From Chitinophagaceae bacterium (GTDB lineage: Bacteria > Bacteroidota > Bacteroidia > Chitinophagales > Chitinophagaceae), in NCBI GenBank assembly GCA_024508725.1, contig JANINS010000002.1, forward strand, positions 304,517-368,516: a stretch of 64,000 nt of DNA, given 5' to 3'. Position 1 is the stretch's first letter, and every line of letters begins with the position of its first letter. Below the pieces are notes generated by a model. The model saw only the letters and a list, made by a program, of their open reading frames with translations. It ran no database searches and had not been told where the DNA came from. Shown here piece after piece: positions 53,302-63,400 of this stretch. A program made the position numbers and the translations under genes.

Positions 53302-53664
53302 TCAAGATGCCTGCATAAACATTTCTTTATCCAGCTTTTTAAAAGAAATGGGCTTTTGCCAGATCTTAATTTCACGCTGCATTTTGTTGTAGTCGAACAT
53401 ACTATTATTATATGCTGATATAAGGTGTATTTGCAATCCAGGATTTTGTTCAAGAATGGAATAAGATGCCTCCCATCCAAAACCATCAGGAAGGTTATTG
53501 TCTAAAAAAAGGATGTCGGGTTTAATTTTATTTACTAGTTGAAGTCCATCGTTCAGCGTATAGGAGCAGAATACTTCGAAGTTCTTTTTGGTAAAGAACC
53601 GTTTCAAAAGAAGGCATGCATCCTCTTCATCATCAATTATCAATACTTTCTTTTTCGTACTCAT
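53302..53664 (-). CDS. Single-domain response regulator (CheY-like)
   Basis: A 120-aa stand-alone receiver. Acidic pocket IIDDEED, phospho-acceptor Asp55 (LFLDNNLPDG), Ser/Thr switch and the KPISFKKL Lys are conserved. It has no output domain, so it acts by protein contact or as a phospho-shuttle. Neighbours are a NtrC-type regulator and a REC-containing histidine kinase on the opposite strand. Confidence 0.93.
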   Translation of the reverse strand: MSTKKKVLIIDDEEDACLLLKRFFTKKNFEVFCSYTLNDGLQLVNKIKPDILFLDNNLPDGFGWEASYSILEQNPGLQIHLISAYNNSMFDYNKMQREIKIWQKPISFKKLDKEMFMQAS

Positions 53665-54145
53665 ATCCTATATAGAGAAAAATCTCTGCCAATTGAACCA
53701 TTTGTACGATAAGGATGTATGTCTGTGGTAGTAAATAGTGAAATGCCTCAATTTGTTGATTAATTTCCACAATTTTACGGGTAGCAAAGCTTAATTAACG
53801 GTAGAATTCAACAAAAAATAAGTAGAGTTTTCCCAAAGTGTGGAAAATTTGATTGTTTGAGAAATCTTAACAGTAAGCGTTGACATGAATTGAATATCAG
53901 TAGGTTATAAAAAGCAAAAGCCTGTAATACTATAATAAAGCAGAAGGCAATATCAAATGCATATCAGGTTTACAGGTTCACATGTTATTAGTTTTTAGAA
54001 TGCTTAGCAGTTTGTTAGGTATAAAATATGCTGATAAGGAAATACACTCGTATTTACTGCAACAGGTTGGAATAGTCTCAGGTGAATTATAACTGCAGTT
54101 TTTCCGTGCTAACCGATAAATTAAAAGAAATCTAAATTGCCACAC
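53665..54145. other. Intergenic region, 481 bases, no gene recognised
   Basis: AT-rich divergent spacer between the single-domain receiver and the NtrC-type regulator. Only very short frames are present and no clear hairpin or repeat was recognised. It presumably contains both promoters. Confidence 0.7.
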
Positions 54146-55600
54146 ATGCAAAAGATCCTGGTTATTGATGATGATAGGGACACCTGTTTAATGCTCAACC
54201 GTTTTTTAAGTCGCCAAGGTTTTGAAGTCTCTGAAGCCTATAATGGTAAAAAAGCTTTGGAAATGCTGGAGACAGTTCAGCCAGACCTGGTAATGACCGA
54301 CTTCAGGTTGGGTGATATGGACGGAAGTGAAGTAGTTACCAAGATCAAAGAAAGATATTATCATTTGCCGGTATTGGTGATCACTGCTTATAGTGATATT
54401 AAAACCGCTGTTGAAATAATGAAAATGGGTGCTTATGATTATATCACTAAGCCTCTTTTCCCTGATGAGATCGTAGTTACCATTCGTAAGGCATTGGAAA
54501 GTGCTGCTCAGGAAAAATCTGCTCCTGTTGAAGCAAGAGAAGCTTCGGCTCCGTCTGCAGCTGGTGCTCCACGCAGAAAAGTAAGTAGCATGGATTCTCC
54601 TGATTACTTGTTTGGTACCAGCCAATCAATGAAAGAGATATTCAGACAGATCGAATTGGTTGCACCAACTGATTACAGTGTAATTATACATGGTGAAAGT
54701 GGAAGTGGCAAAGAAGGTTTGGCACTGGAGATCCACAAACGTTCAAGAAGAAAAGACAAGCCGTTTATTCCAATTGATTGTGGTGCTTTGTCAAAAGAAC
54801 TCGCCATGAGTGAATTGTTTGGTCATGAGAAAGGATCATTCACTGGTGCTGTAGGACAAAAGATCGGAAGTTTTGAAAATGCTAATGGTGGAACGATATT
54901 CCTGGATGAGATCGCAAACCTTTCTTACGAAATACAGGTAGGTTTATTACGTGTTATCCAGGAGAGAAAAGTGAGAAGGGTAGGTGGCTTGCAGGATATT
55001 CCATTAGATGTAAGAATTATTGTTGCATCTAACGAAAGACTTTGGGATGCTACAAGAAAAGGAAAATTCAGGGAAGATCTATTCCATCGATTCAATGAGT
55101 TCAGTATCGATATTCCACCTTTGAGAGAAAGAGCCCAGGATATTATGCTGTACGCTGATCATTTCCTGAAAGTTACCACAGACCAGTTAGGAAAAGGAAT
55201 TAAAGGCTTTGACAGAGAAGTTGAAGAAGCTTTCAAAAATTATGTGTGGTATGGTAACCTTCGTGAGTTGAGAAACGTGATCAAAAGAGCTGCTTTATTA
55301 ACAGATGGTGAATACATCGAGGCAAGATCACTTCCTTTTGAGATCATCAATTTTAAGAAACTGCAATTTGAAAAACCTTCTGCTGAAAGTGCAGCAGCTG
55401 CACTTGCCGGTGGAGGTGAGAAAGCAGATCCAAATCCAACATCATTGAAAAATGCCAGCCGTGATGCTGAGTATGAAATGATATTACAGGCTCTGAAAAA
55501 AGCAAATTATAATAAGAGTAAAGCTGCAAAACTGCTGGATATAGACCGGAAAACGCTCTATAATAAAATGCAGCAATACCAGGAATTTAATAACGAGTAA
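54146..55600 (+). CDS. Sigma-54-dependent NtrC-family response regulator
   Basis: ATG at 54146 gives 484 aa. Receiver (1-115) with Asp52 (VMTDFRLGD), a linker rich in Ala/Pro/Ser, then an AAA+ domain with Walker A GESGSGKE (183-190), the sigma-54 contact loop GSFTGA (230-235, Ser replacing Ala of GAFTGA, a common variant) and Walker B TIFLDE. The C-terminus is a Fis-type HTH (ALKKANYNKSKAAKLLDIDRKTLYNKM). It activates sigma-54 promoters. The kinase encoded 57 bases downstream is the likely partner. Confidence 0.94.
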   Translation: MQKILVIDDDRDTCLMLNRFLSRQGFEVSEAYNGKKALEMLETVQPDLVMTDFRLGDMDGSEVVTKIKERYYHLPVLVITAYSDIKTAVEIMKMGAYDYITKPLFPDEIVVTIRKALESAAQEKSAPVEAREASAPSAAGAPRRKVSSMDSPDYLFGTSQSMKEIFRQIELVAPTDYSVIIHGESGSGKEGLALEIHKRSRRKDKPFIPIDCGALSKELAMSELFGHEKGSFTGAVGQKIGSFENANGGTIFLDEIANLSYEIQVGLLRVIQERKVRRVGGLQDIPLDVRIIVASNERLWDATRKGKFREDLFHRFNEFSIDIPPLRERAQDIMLYADHFLKVTTDQLGKGIKGFDREVEEAFKNYVWYGNLRELRNVIKRAALLTDGEYIEARSLPFEIINFKKLQFEKPSAESAAAALAGGGEKADPNPTSLKNASRDAEYEMILQALKKANYNKSKAAKLLDIDRKTLYNKMQQYQEFNNE

Positions 55601-55606
55601 TAACCG

Positions 55607-55633
55607 GTGGCTGTTCAGAAATGATCAGCCACT
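55607..55633 (+). terminator. Hairpin between the NtrC-type regulator and kinase genes
   Basis: GTGGCTG and CAGCCAC form a 7-bp stem with inner TTCA/TGA pairing, followed by a T-rich stretch. It may attenuate rather than stop read-through into the kinase. Confidence 0.5.
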
Positions 55634-55657
55634 TTCTGTTTTTGACCAATACTAATC

Positions 55658-57097
55658 ATGAACATAAATAATTCCGTAACCAGGATACTTATCATTGATG
55701 ATGATAAAGATGATTTCCTGATCATTTCAGACTTCATTAAAAATATTCCGGAAAACAATTTCCAATTAGACTGGTGTTATACTTACGACCAGGCAGTAGA
55801 ACACATCAAAAATAAAACGCACAGCATCTATTTTGTAGATTATCGTTTGGGTGCAAAAACAGGTTTGGATCTTTTGCAAGAAGCGATGCGATTACAAAGC
55901 CAGGAACCGATCATTCTCTTAACAGGAAAAGGGAACCAGGCCATCGATATCAAAGCGATGCAAACCGGTGCAACCGATTACCTGGTAAAATCTGAACTCA
56001 ATACAGAAAAGCTTGAACGCTGTATTCGCTATGCACTCGAAAGAAGTGCCTCTATGCAGGCATTAAGAGAGAATGAAAGAAAATACCGTAACATATTTGA
56101 ACGTTCTAAAGATGCGGTTTTTTTAGCCGATGCTGATTTTACTTTTAAAGATGTAAATCATGCAACGTGTGAGTTGCTTAAGTATAGTAAGGATGAATTA
56201 CTGAAGATGAACTTTTACCAGTTACTGGGTGATGCAACCATCAGCGAAGTTTTGCAAAATGAACTTTCTAAAGATGGTGAAGTAAAGGATCTTGAACTGG
56301 AAGTTGTCACACACAATAATGAAAAAAAGACCTGTATTCTTTCCGTAGGTTTCCAGGCCGATAAAGGAAATACGTTTGTGTTGCAGGGCATTTTGCATGA
56401 TATCACCAATATCAAAAAAACAGAGAAAGCCAATCTCCAAATTGAAAAGCTTGCGGCAACTGGTAGATTGATCAGAACACTTGCACATGAGGTGAGAAAT
56501 CCATTGAATAATATCAACATGTCAGTTGATCAATTACTCACCGAACCAAGAAATGAAGATGATCAGATTTATTTTGATATCATTCAACGCAATTCAAAAA
56601 GGATCGACAACCTGATCACTGAGTTGCTGGAATCTTCAAGGCCATACGATCTTAATTTTCAGCCTTATGATCTTAAAGATATCATGGAAGAAACTCTTTC
56701 CATGGCTATTGACAGGATCAAACTTCGCAACATCAAACTTGAAAAAGATTTTCCTACAAGTGAAACTGTAATAAGAGCTGATAAGGATAAACTGAAACTT
56801 GCTTTACTCAATTTTGTGATCAACGCTGTTGAAGCTGTAGAAGAGAAAACAGGTGAATTAAAGATCTGGATAGATTCAAAGGATAATAAACACATCCTGA
56901 ATATAAAAGACAATGGATGTGGTATTGCTGAAGAACATTTGTCGAGGTTGTTTGAACCTTACTTCACTACTAAAAGAAACGGAATTGGTTTAGGACTGGC
57001 TTCTTCATTAAATATCTTGCAATCGCATAAAGCGAAGATCGATGTACGTTCTGCCATCAATGCAGGAACGCAGTTCACAATAAGTTTTGTAGAATAA
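55658..57097 (+). CDS. Hybrid histidine kinase with N-terminal receiver and PAS domain
   Basis: A 479-aa cytosolic protein. N-terminal receiver (1-125, Asp61 in FVDYRLGAK), PAS domain (~138-255, KYRNIFERSKDAVFLAD), HisKA with phospho-His277 (LAHEVRNPLNN), and HATPase_c (DNGCGIAEEHLSRLFEPYFTTKRNGIGLGLA). With the receiver before the kinase, it probably reads an upstream phospho-signal, possibly from the single-domain regulator at 53302, and phosphorylates the NtrC-type protein encoded just upstream. Confidence 0.93.
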   Translation: MNINNSVTRILIIDDDKDDFLIISDFIKNIPENNFQLDWCYTYDQAVEHIKNKTHSIYFVDYRLGAKTGLDLLQEAMRLQSQEPIILLTGKGNQAIDIKAMQTGATDYLVKSELNTEKLERCIRYALERSASMQALRENERKYRNIFERSKDAVFLADADFTFKDVNHATCELLKYSKDELLKMNFYQLLGDATISEVLQNELSKDGEVKDLELEVVTHNNEKKTCILSVGFQADKGNTFVLQGILHDITNIKKTEKANLQIEKLAATGRLIRTLAHEVRNPLNNINMSVDQLLTEPRNEDDQIYFDIIQRNSKRIDNLITELLESSRPYDLNFQPYDLKDIMEETLSMAIDRIKLRNIKLEKDFPTSETVIRADKDKLKLALLNFVINAVEAVEEKTGELKIWIDSKDNKHILNIKDNGCGIAEEHLSRLFEPYFTTKRNGIGLGLASSLNILQSHKAKIDVRSAINAGTQFTISFVE

Positions 57098-57098
57098 T

Positions 57099-57599
57099 TT
57101 ACCAGTTGGAAACTTGTGGAATAAAACCTTCCACTGATTCTGCTGTTTGGTAAGCGTTATGTGATTCCGCCTTTACAAGCGGAATCATTTCGTTTGAGGA
57201 ATTATCCCAATACACAGCCTGATCAACATTTACCTGTACAAGACATAGATTAGGATCTTCCACACCATTCTGAAACCACGATTTTAATGCTGGTGTCCAC
57301 AGATCTTTCATCTTTTCCCGGTCACTTACAACAGTGCAAGTACCATAAATATTCATATAAGTATTTTTCCCTGGATGGGAATACACAAGTGTTGCCTGTT
57401 TGTTCTCAGCTAACTCAGTGATCTTTTCAGAATTATCGTTTGAGAAAAACCACAGATTCAATTCATTATCAATTTTAATCGTTAACATAGGACGGCTAAA
57501 AACATTGCATTGTTCATCTGTTGTAGTAAACATGCAGGTTTTTACATCATCAATTATCTCTATGAGCTTCTTTTTCCCATTCTCGTTCGTCGTAAACAT
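57099..57599 (-). CDS. Pyridoxamine 5'-phosphate oxidase-fold general stress protein
   Basis: A 166-aa split-barrel FMN-binding family protein of the general stress protein 26 type. Family blocks: CMFTTTDEQCNVFSRPM, LNLWFFSNDNSEK, ATLVYSHPGKNTYMNIYGT and the C-terminal VDQAVYWDN. The substrate is unknown. It is convergent with the kinase gene, with one base between the stop codons. Confidence 0.88.
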   Translation of the reverse strand: MFTTNENGKKKLIEIIDDVKTCMFTTTDEQCNVFSRPMLTIKIDNELNLWFFSNDNSEKITELAENKQATLVYSHPGKNTYMNIYGTCTVVSDREKMKDLWTPALKSWFQNGVEDPNLCLVQVNVDQAVYWDNSSNEMIPLVKAESHNAYQTAESVEGFIPQVSNW

Positions 57600-57772
57600 A
57601 TCCTTCCTTTTTTAAACAGTAGAGAAAATTACCTGCCAAGCTTGTTGAAAGGTGATAATAAATGATTTTGTAGAGGTGCTTCCTCAAGCTGGCAAAAAAG
57701 TCAAACTTAATGTCGCTTTTGGCAAAATGGTATTGCGTTTGAATTAACAATACCGGACTAAATAACATCAGT

Positions 57773-58270
57773 ATGTTAACCGACAAACACATTCAGTTCC
57801 TGAAAGAAAAGATACATGACCTGGAGAATGCGTTGTTCATTAATTACAGTTCATCTGTTTTAAAATTACCCGTTAGTGTTGTAAGAATAAAAGATGTTGA
57901 TGAGGTAGGACAAGTTTGGTTTTATATAAATCGTCCTTCGCAGGAACTGGAATATTTTGAACATGAGTTTCCTGCGCATTTACAATTCTATAAGAAAGGT
58001 AAGAAGCATCGCATGCAGGTATATGGAAAAGCGATCATTGTAGATGATCCTGAACAACTGAACTTTTTACCAGCAGATCTGTCTCCTGTTAAACCAGATA
58101 GTAAATCTGTTTTGGTAAAAGTAAAGATCTCTAAGGTAGATTATTATGAACCATGGGATTTGAAGAAGACCAACTGGTTCACCTCAGTTAAAAACGCATT
58201 GTATAAATGGATTTATAACGAAGAACCACAGTACCAGCCTTATGGATGGAACACTGACACGGCTTTCTGA
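57773..58270 (+). CDS. Split-barrel (PPOX-like) hypothetical protein
   Basis: A 165-aa protein. FINYSSSVLKLPVSVVRIKDV, VWFYINRP, AHLQFYKKGKKHRMQVYGKA and VKISKVDYYEPW suggest a divergent pyridoxamine-phosphate-oxidase-like split barrel, related in layout to the neighbour at 57099 though the sequence is distant. No catalytic motif can be named. A strong terminator follows. Confidence 0.7.
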   Translation: MLTDKHIQFLKEKIHDLENALFINYSSSVLKLPVSVVRIKDVDEVGQVWFYINRPSQELEYFEHEFPAHLQFYKKGKKHRMQVYGKAIIVDDPEQLNFLPADLSPVKPDSKSVLVKVKISKVDYYEPWDLKKTNWFTSVKNALYKWIYNEEPQYQPYGWNTDTAF

Positions 58271-58293
58271 TAAATAATTAAGTAATTGACACG

Positions 58294-58323
58294 ACTGCTT
58301 CAGGTTTACCTGGAGCAGTTTTT
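58294..58323 (+). terminator. Rho-independent terminator
   Basis: ACTGCTTCAGG and CCTGGAGCAGT form an 11-bp stem (one wobble) around TTTA, followed by T5, after the PPOX-like gene and also facing the MbnH-like gene. Confidence 0.88.
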
Positions 58324-58325
58324 AT

Positions 58326-59399
58326 TTAATGGCTATGATTATCTACTTGTTTTGGCTGATAACCAGATAAAGTAAAACGTGGATCTTTTAAAAAAGTCTT
58401 ATCTGTAAGTGTAAAAAGAAAAGCCCTGATCTGGTACAACTCATCGTTGGTAAATTGAATTCCATTTTTTACAAGTGAATCAGTATTGGGAGAAGGAATA
58501 ACACCAGAGCGATAATGTTCAATCGCATCATTAATGGAATAAAATCTACCATCATGTCCGTAAGGGGCAGTTACCCAAACGTTTCTCAGGCTGGGAACCA
58601 TGAACTTTAATGAGTCGGATGATTTATTGAGGATCTTGTACCTGCCATAATCTTTCAAAACAGAATCTGCAGAGAGGCCGATGTCTCTGTAACTGAAATC
58701 TGTGAAAAATGGTTCTGTATGACAAGAGATGCATTTTTTTGATTTGAACAGTTCATATCCACGTTGTTCCATTGGAGTAAATTTTTCTTCACCCTTCATC
58801 ACTTTATCATATTTACTGTTATTGCTTACCAGCGTAAGCATAAACTGGCTCAATGCTTTGGTCATTCGTTGAGTGTTGATCTTTTCATCTCCAAATGCCG
58901 CTTTGAACATGCTGCGATAAGCACTGTCGGCTTTGATTTTTTTTAGTGCATTTTCAATCGTTTCCCCCATTTCGTTAGGAGCAGTAAGTGGAGCAAGTGG
59001 TTGTGCATCTAGATGAGTAATGCCGCCATCATACATGAATGCCGGCTTCCATGCAAGATTAAATAAACCCGGAGCATTGCGTGTAGTAAATGCATTATTT
59101 ATTCCATGACTAAAAGGATGATTAAATGTTGCAAATGCTGCAAATTGCTGGTGACAACTTCCACAAGAGAAATTGCCATCACGGCTTAATCTGTCGTCAT
59201 AAAATAATTTTAAACCCAGTGCAATTCCTTCTTCTGTCAACGGATTTTTAGAAAAGTCGTAAACCGGTTTAGGCCAGCCTTCCGGTATTGCAAATTCAAC
59301 AGGTTTTGGTTTTAAAGAATACTTGTTTGTTGCTTTGATAAAGCAAAGGCCAATCGTGCAAATAAATAATATCGTTAGCAGCTTTTTAATAACGCACAA
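58326..59399 (-). CDS. MbnH-like di-heme cytochrome c peroxidase family protein
   Basis: A 357-aa exported protein (start codon TTG at 59399, hydrophobic signal LLTILFICTIGLCFI). It has two heme c motifs, CGSCH (79-83) and CISCH (223-227), and the di-heme peroxidase/MauG framework (FNLAWKPAFMYDGG, GRYKILNKSSDSLKFMVPSLRNV). It overlaps the upstream MbnP-like gene by 14 bases. In methanotrophs MbnH oxidises a Trp of MbnP to kynurenine to make a copper site, so a similar modification is inferred. Confidence 0.85.
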   Translation of the reverse strand: MCVIKKLLTILFICTIGLCFIKATNKYSLKPKPVEFAIPEGWPKPVYDFSKNPLTEEGIALGLKLFYDDRLSRDGNFSCGSCHQQFAAFATFNHPFSHGINNAFTTRNAPGLFNLAWKPAFMYDGGITHLDAQPLAPLTAPNEMGETIENALKKIKADSAYRSMFKAAFGDEKINTQRMTKALSQFMLTLVSNNSKYDKVMKGEEKFTPMEQRGYELFKSKKCISCHTEPFFTDFSYRDIGLSADSVLKDYGRYKILNKSSDSLKFMVPSLRNVWVTAPYGHDGRFYSINDAIEHYRSGVIPSPNTDSLVKNGIQFTNDELYQIRAFLFTLTDKTFLKDPRFTLSGYQPKQVDNHSH

Positions 59400-60132
59400 G
59401 TTTATCTAAACTAAACATTGTTGCACAGTTGTCTGCATATTGCAAAGCCAATTCACCAGGTGTATGAACAAATGCATGCTGTGCGATTTTTAAACTATGC
59501 TTTCCATCAAACCAATTTTGAACATTTACATTGATACGCAGGAGAGTCTTCGCATCGCTTTTAAAATTAAAATTGCTGTCAAGCGGAATTGAAACGGTTC
59601 GCAAGCTATTTTGTCCTGTTCTGAAACCGCCAATATCATATTGAAATAATTGTTGCGGCATTTTTGAAGAAGGAGAAATGCCTTCTAACTTAGCACCGAT
59701 ATATCCTGTATTCCAGGTCCAGAACATGCCATGGTACGGATCTAATGCACCTTCCTGTACACCATTTACTGAACGAGTAGAATCAACACCTAATACAAAG
59801 GTTAGCTTTTTATATTTTCCGATGGGAATGTTTACTGCGATGCGTTTTGATTCAGGTTCAGCTTCATTAACGAGGAAGCATTCTGCTGCAACAAGATGAA
59901 TCTTGCCACTATCGTCTTCAAACCCAATATCAGAAACATAATATTTAAAAGACCTGGGTGTGAGTTTTTCACCAAAAGAACTTTTATACGTTTTCCCCAA
60001 CTCCATAATCTCAGTGTTCATCATATGCTCGAAAGCAAGCTGAACATTACTGGAATTTGATTCCTGAGCATACCCCGTATTAAATGTCAGTACCAGTGAA
60101 AAAACAATAATAATTTTTTTTATATGATACAT
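59386..60132 (-). CDS. MbnP-like periplasmic copper-protein family
   Basis: A 248-aa protein with a signal peptide ending NTGYAQ. It matches the MbnP family by the KYYVSDIGF block, the LTFVLGVDS segment, the Trp-rich HGMFWTWNTGYIGAKLEG region and the later IGGFRTGQNSLRTVS. In MbnP a Trp-derived kynurenine helps bind copper; candidate tryptophans sit in the WTW stretch. The gene is translationally coupled to the di-heme enzyme gene. Direct evidence for copper binding is not visible. Confidence 0.82.
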   Translation of the reverse strand: MYHIKKIIIVFSLVLTFNTGYAQESNSSNVQLAFEHMMNTEIMELGKTYKSSFGEKLTPRSFKYYVSDIGFEDDSGKIHLVAAECFLVNEAEPESKRIAVNIPIGKYKKLTFVLGVDSTRSVNGVQEGALDPYHGMFWTWNTGYIGAKLEGISPSSKMPQQLFQYDIGGFRTGQNSLRTVSIPLDSNFNFKSDAKTLLRINVNVQNWFDGKHSLKIAQHAFVHTPGELALQYADNCATMFSLDKLVRY

Positions 60133-60432
60133 TTAAAATGATTTCTTTTGCCGGTAAAATAACGGATTTATTCATCGTGGTATTATGTAGTGTGTGAAGG
60201 AGCTTCTTTCAAGAGGCTGCTTTTTCATGTATGCCGGGAATAAATCTTTTGATGGGATAGAAATACACTCACTTATATATTACTGATTGTTGTAGGCAAA
60301 TATTGCTGTACACTATCTATTAATTTATGAGATGAGCTCTGTTTTGCCAATCAGCTTTAATAATGCTCTAAAAAGACAAATCCAGGTAGTAAGTATAATT
60401 TGACTTCTATTTTCGGGGTTGTCCAATACGAA
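60133..60432. other. Intergenic region, about 300 bases
   Basis: Divergent gap between the MbnP-like gene and the surface protein gene. No ORF, hairpin with T-run or repeat was recognised; presumably it contains both promoters. Confidence 0.6.
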
Positions 60433-63400
60433 ATGAGAAACCTACGTTGCACCAAAACTAATCTAGGCGTGTCTGCTTGCCAGGAAGTTTCCTGCAAGAA
60501 AGAATTGCAGCAAGTTACTCCCCGGCTTTTACGTTCATGGCTATTTAAAGTATTTGTATTTCTCTTTTTTCTTTCTGTAGGAAAGGAGTCTCTTGCATCG
60601 CATGTAGTAGGAGGAGCATTAACGTATGTACATAATGGAGGTTCCAGTTACACGATCACATTAAAACTATATAGAGACTGTGCCGGGGTTACCTTAGGTG
60701 GTACTGCAGCCATCACAGTCGTGGGTTATAACGGTTTAACTTTTACTCCTAGCAGGGATATTACGTTGACCAGGATCAGCGTAACAAGTCTTGACCCTGA
60801 TTTAGATTCGTGTGCGATTGCTCCAAATCCTTTGCCTTGTGTGGAGGAACACATATACAGAGCAACTGTAAATAATCTTCCTGAGAATGCTGGAGGATAT
60901 CATCTATATTATCAAACTTCTGCAAGAAACCAGTTTGTTACGAACGTAAATACAGGTTGTAATTGTATAGGCGAATCGTTTTATGCTTATATTCCAGGTA
61001 CTTCAATGATATGGCATGAGGGTTTTACATTAGCAAATGGTACTACTTCAGATGCCGGCACTACAGCATGGACTAGAACGTTAGGGCCTACAAATCCTGC
61101 CTATGCAAGAGTTGAGAGTAACAGGTTTGAAATTAGTGGTGCAGATAATGCCCAGGTAATATGGACTTCACAGTTGATCAATATCTCTTCTTATACTTCA
61201 GGTGTAAATCTGGCTGTGGATCTGATGGAGAATTCCAACATGGAGTTCAACGATTCATTGTTAGCTTATTATAGTTTAGACGGTGGCCCCTTTACATTAT
61301 TCCCCAACAACGGGATCGCTACTGACGACTTCACGGCCCAACTTGCAACAGCAACAGGACTTGCAGGAAGTACAATCCAGATCATGATCAGGGCAAAGTA
61401 TGGAGGTAGTTCGAACGGAGAGATATTCAGGTTTGATAATGTGATCGTTTCGGGAAATGATTTTGCAACAAATGGAAACCCGGTTTTTACTGAATTTCCA
61501 CCATTGTTTTTGTGTGCCAACCAGCCTTTTGTTTTTGATCATTCGGCAACAGATCCTGATGGAGATTCACTTGTTTATTCTTTTTACACACCATACAATG
61601 GATTTACAGGAGGTTCACCAGGAACAGCTGTTGCTCCAACTTTTTCTAATAATGTAGCAACGTTTACACCCGTTATTTTTAAAAGTGGCTACTCGGCTAC
61701 AAATCCTTTAGGTGGTACACCCTTAACGCTAGATCCTGTTTCAGGACAATTAAGTGGAACTCCTTCTGCAAACGGACAATATTTAGTTGGTATTAAAGTA
61801 AGTGAGTACAGGAATGGAGTTTTATTGGGTGAGATGGTGAGAGATTTCCAGTTTAACGTGGTAACATGTCAACCTCCTGCCGAAGCTCAGATCACTCCTT
61901 CAGGCGTATTAACATCATGTAATACTGCAACAGTCACCTTCCCAAATAACAGTAGTATCAGTGCGTCTAATTTCTGGTGGAATTTTGGTGTTACTTCAAC
62001 ACTTGCAGATACTTCTACTCAACAATATCCTACATATACATATACCAATGTAGGAACCTATACTGTAACACTAATTACTAATAAGGGATTAACCTGTGCT
62101 GATACATCTACAGCAACACTATATGTAGGATGGGTAGCTGCAGCATTCAATGCTCCGGCTTCTGCTTGTATAAACACAGCTGTGAATTTTACCAACACTT
62201 CTTCTGTTTCGGCGAATGCAACAATAACAGGTTATCAATGGAATTTTGGTGATGGGAATACTTCAACCGCTGTAAGCCCTTCTCATACATATACAACAGC
62301 CGGGACTTATAATGTATCTCTTAAGGTTACTAACAGTATAGGCTGTGATAGTACGATTGTCAAAACAATCACGATCAATAGTAGACCTACTGTTAATGCA
62401 GGAGTAGATACTGCGATATGTGCATCAAATGTGAATGTTCCATTAAATGGAAGTTTCACAAATTCCAGTGGTGTTACTTGGTCTGGAGGTTTAGGTACAT
62501 ACAGTCCTAATAATACTACTGCAACTGCAATTTACACTCCTTCCACAGCTGAGATTACAGCAGGGACTGTTACATTAACCCTTACCACTGCTGCGAATGG
62601 TGCATGTAGTGCAGCAGTGGATACAAAACAAATTACGATTACACCTGTTATTACTGTTGAGGCCGGAAATAATCAGGTGATCTGTAAAGGAACCAGTGCA
62701 ACACTTGCCGGATCTGTAACAGGCGGCACTACTACAGGTGTTTGGACAACATCAGGAACGGGAACTTTCGCTCCTAATGCCACTACGTTAAATGCGATAT
62801 ATACTCCTAGTAATGCGGATCAAACAGCAGGTGGTGTAAAGCTTTATCTCACTTCTACAAATAATGTTGGCTGTAGTGCTAAAAAAGATTCCCTTTTAAT
62901 TTCATTTTTTGATTATCCCATTGTTGATGCAGGAACCAATCAACAGATATGTGCAGGATTTAATTTGCTTTTATCTGGTTCTGTTTCCGGAAGTTCAACA
63001 ACCGGTATATGGAGTACAACAGGTACAGGAACTTTTAGTCCAAATGCAACAACTTTAAATGCAACATATATTCCAAGTGCTGCAGATAGAGCTGCAGGCT
63101 CTGTTATATTAAGATTAACAGCAACAAATTCTTGTAGTCCTGTTCCATACGAAGATATAACTGTTACCATTCAACCAACTCCATCTGTAACTTCTGGTAA
63201 TACAGCGACTATATGTAGTAATGCAACAACTAATATTGGATTAACGGCAAATATTTCAAGTACTTTCTCGTGGACGATCGGAACAAATAATGGAGGAATA
63301 ACCGGAGCATCGGCAGGATCAGGTAATACGATAGCCCAGCAATTGGTAAACCCTTCGAATTCTACTCAAGGAAATATTCAATATATTGTTACACCTGCCT

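Noticed and set aside
53100..53486. 128-residue minus-strand open frame
   Set aside because: Cys-rich, implausible composition, overlaps the receiver gene; the real product in this DNA is the 55-aa protein in another frame.
57718..57740. Possible sigma-54 promoter (TGGC...TTGCG) before the 57773 gene
   Set aside because: The GG and GC elements are 12 bases apart instead of the required 10.
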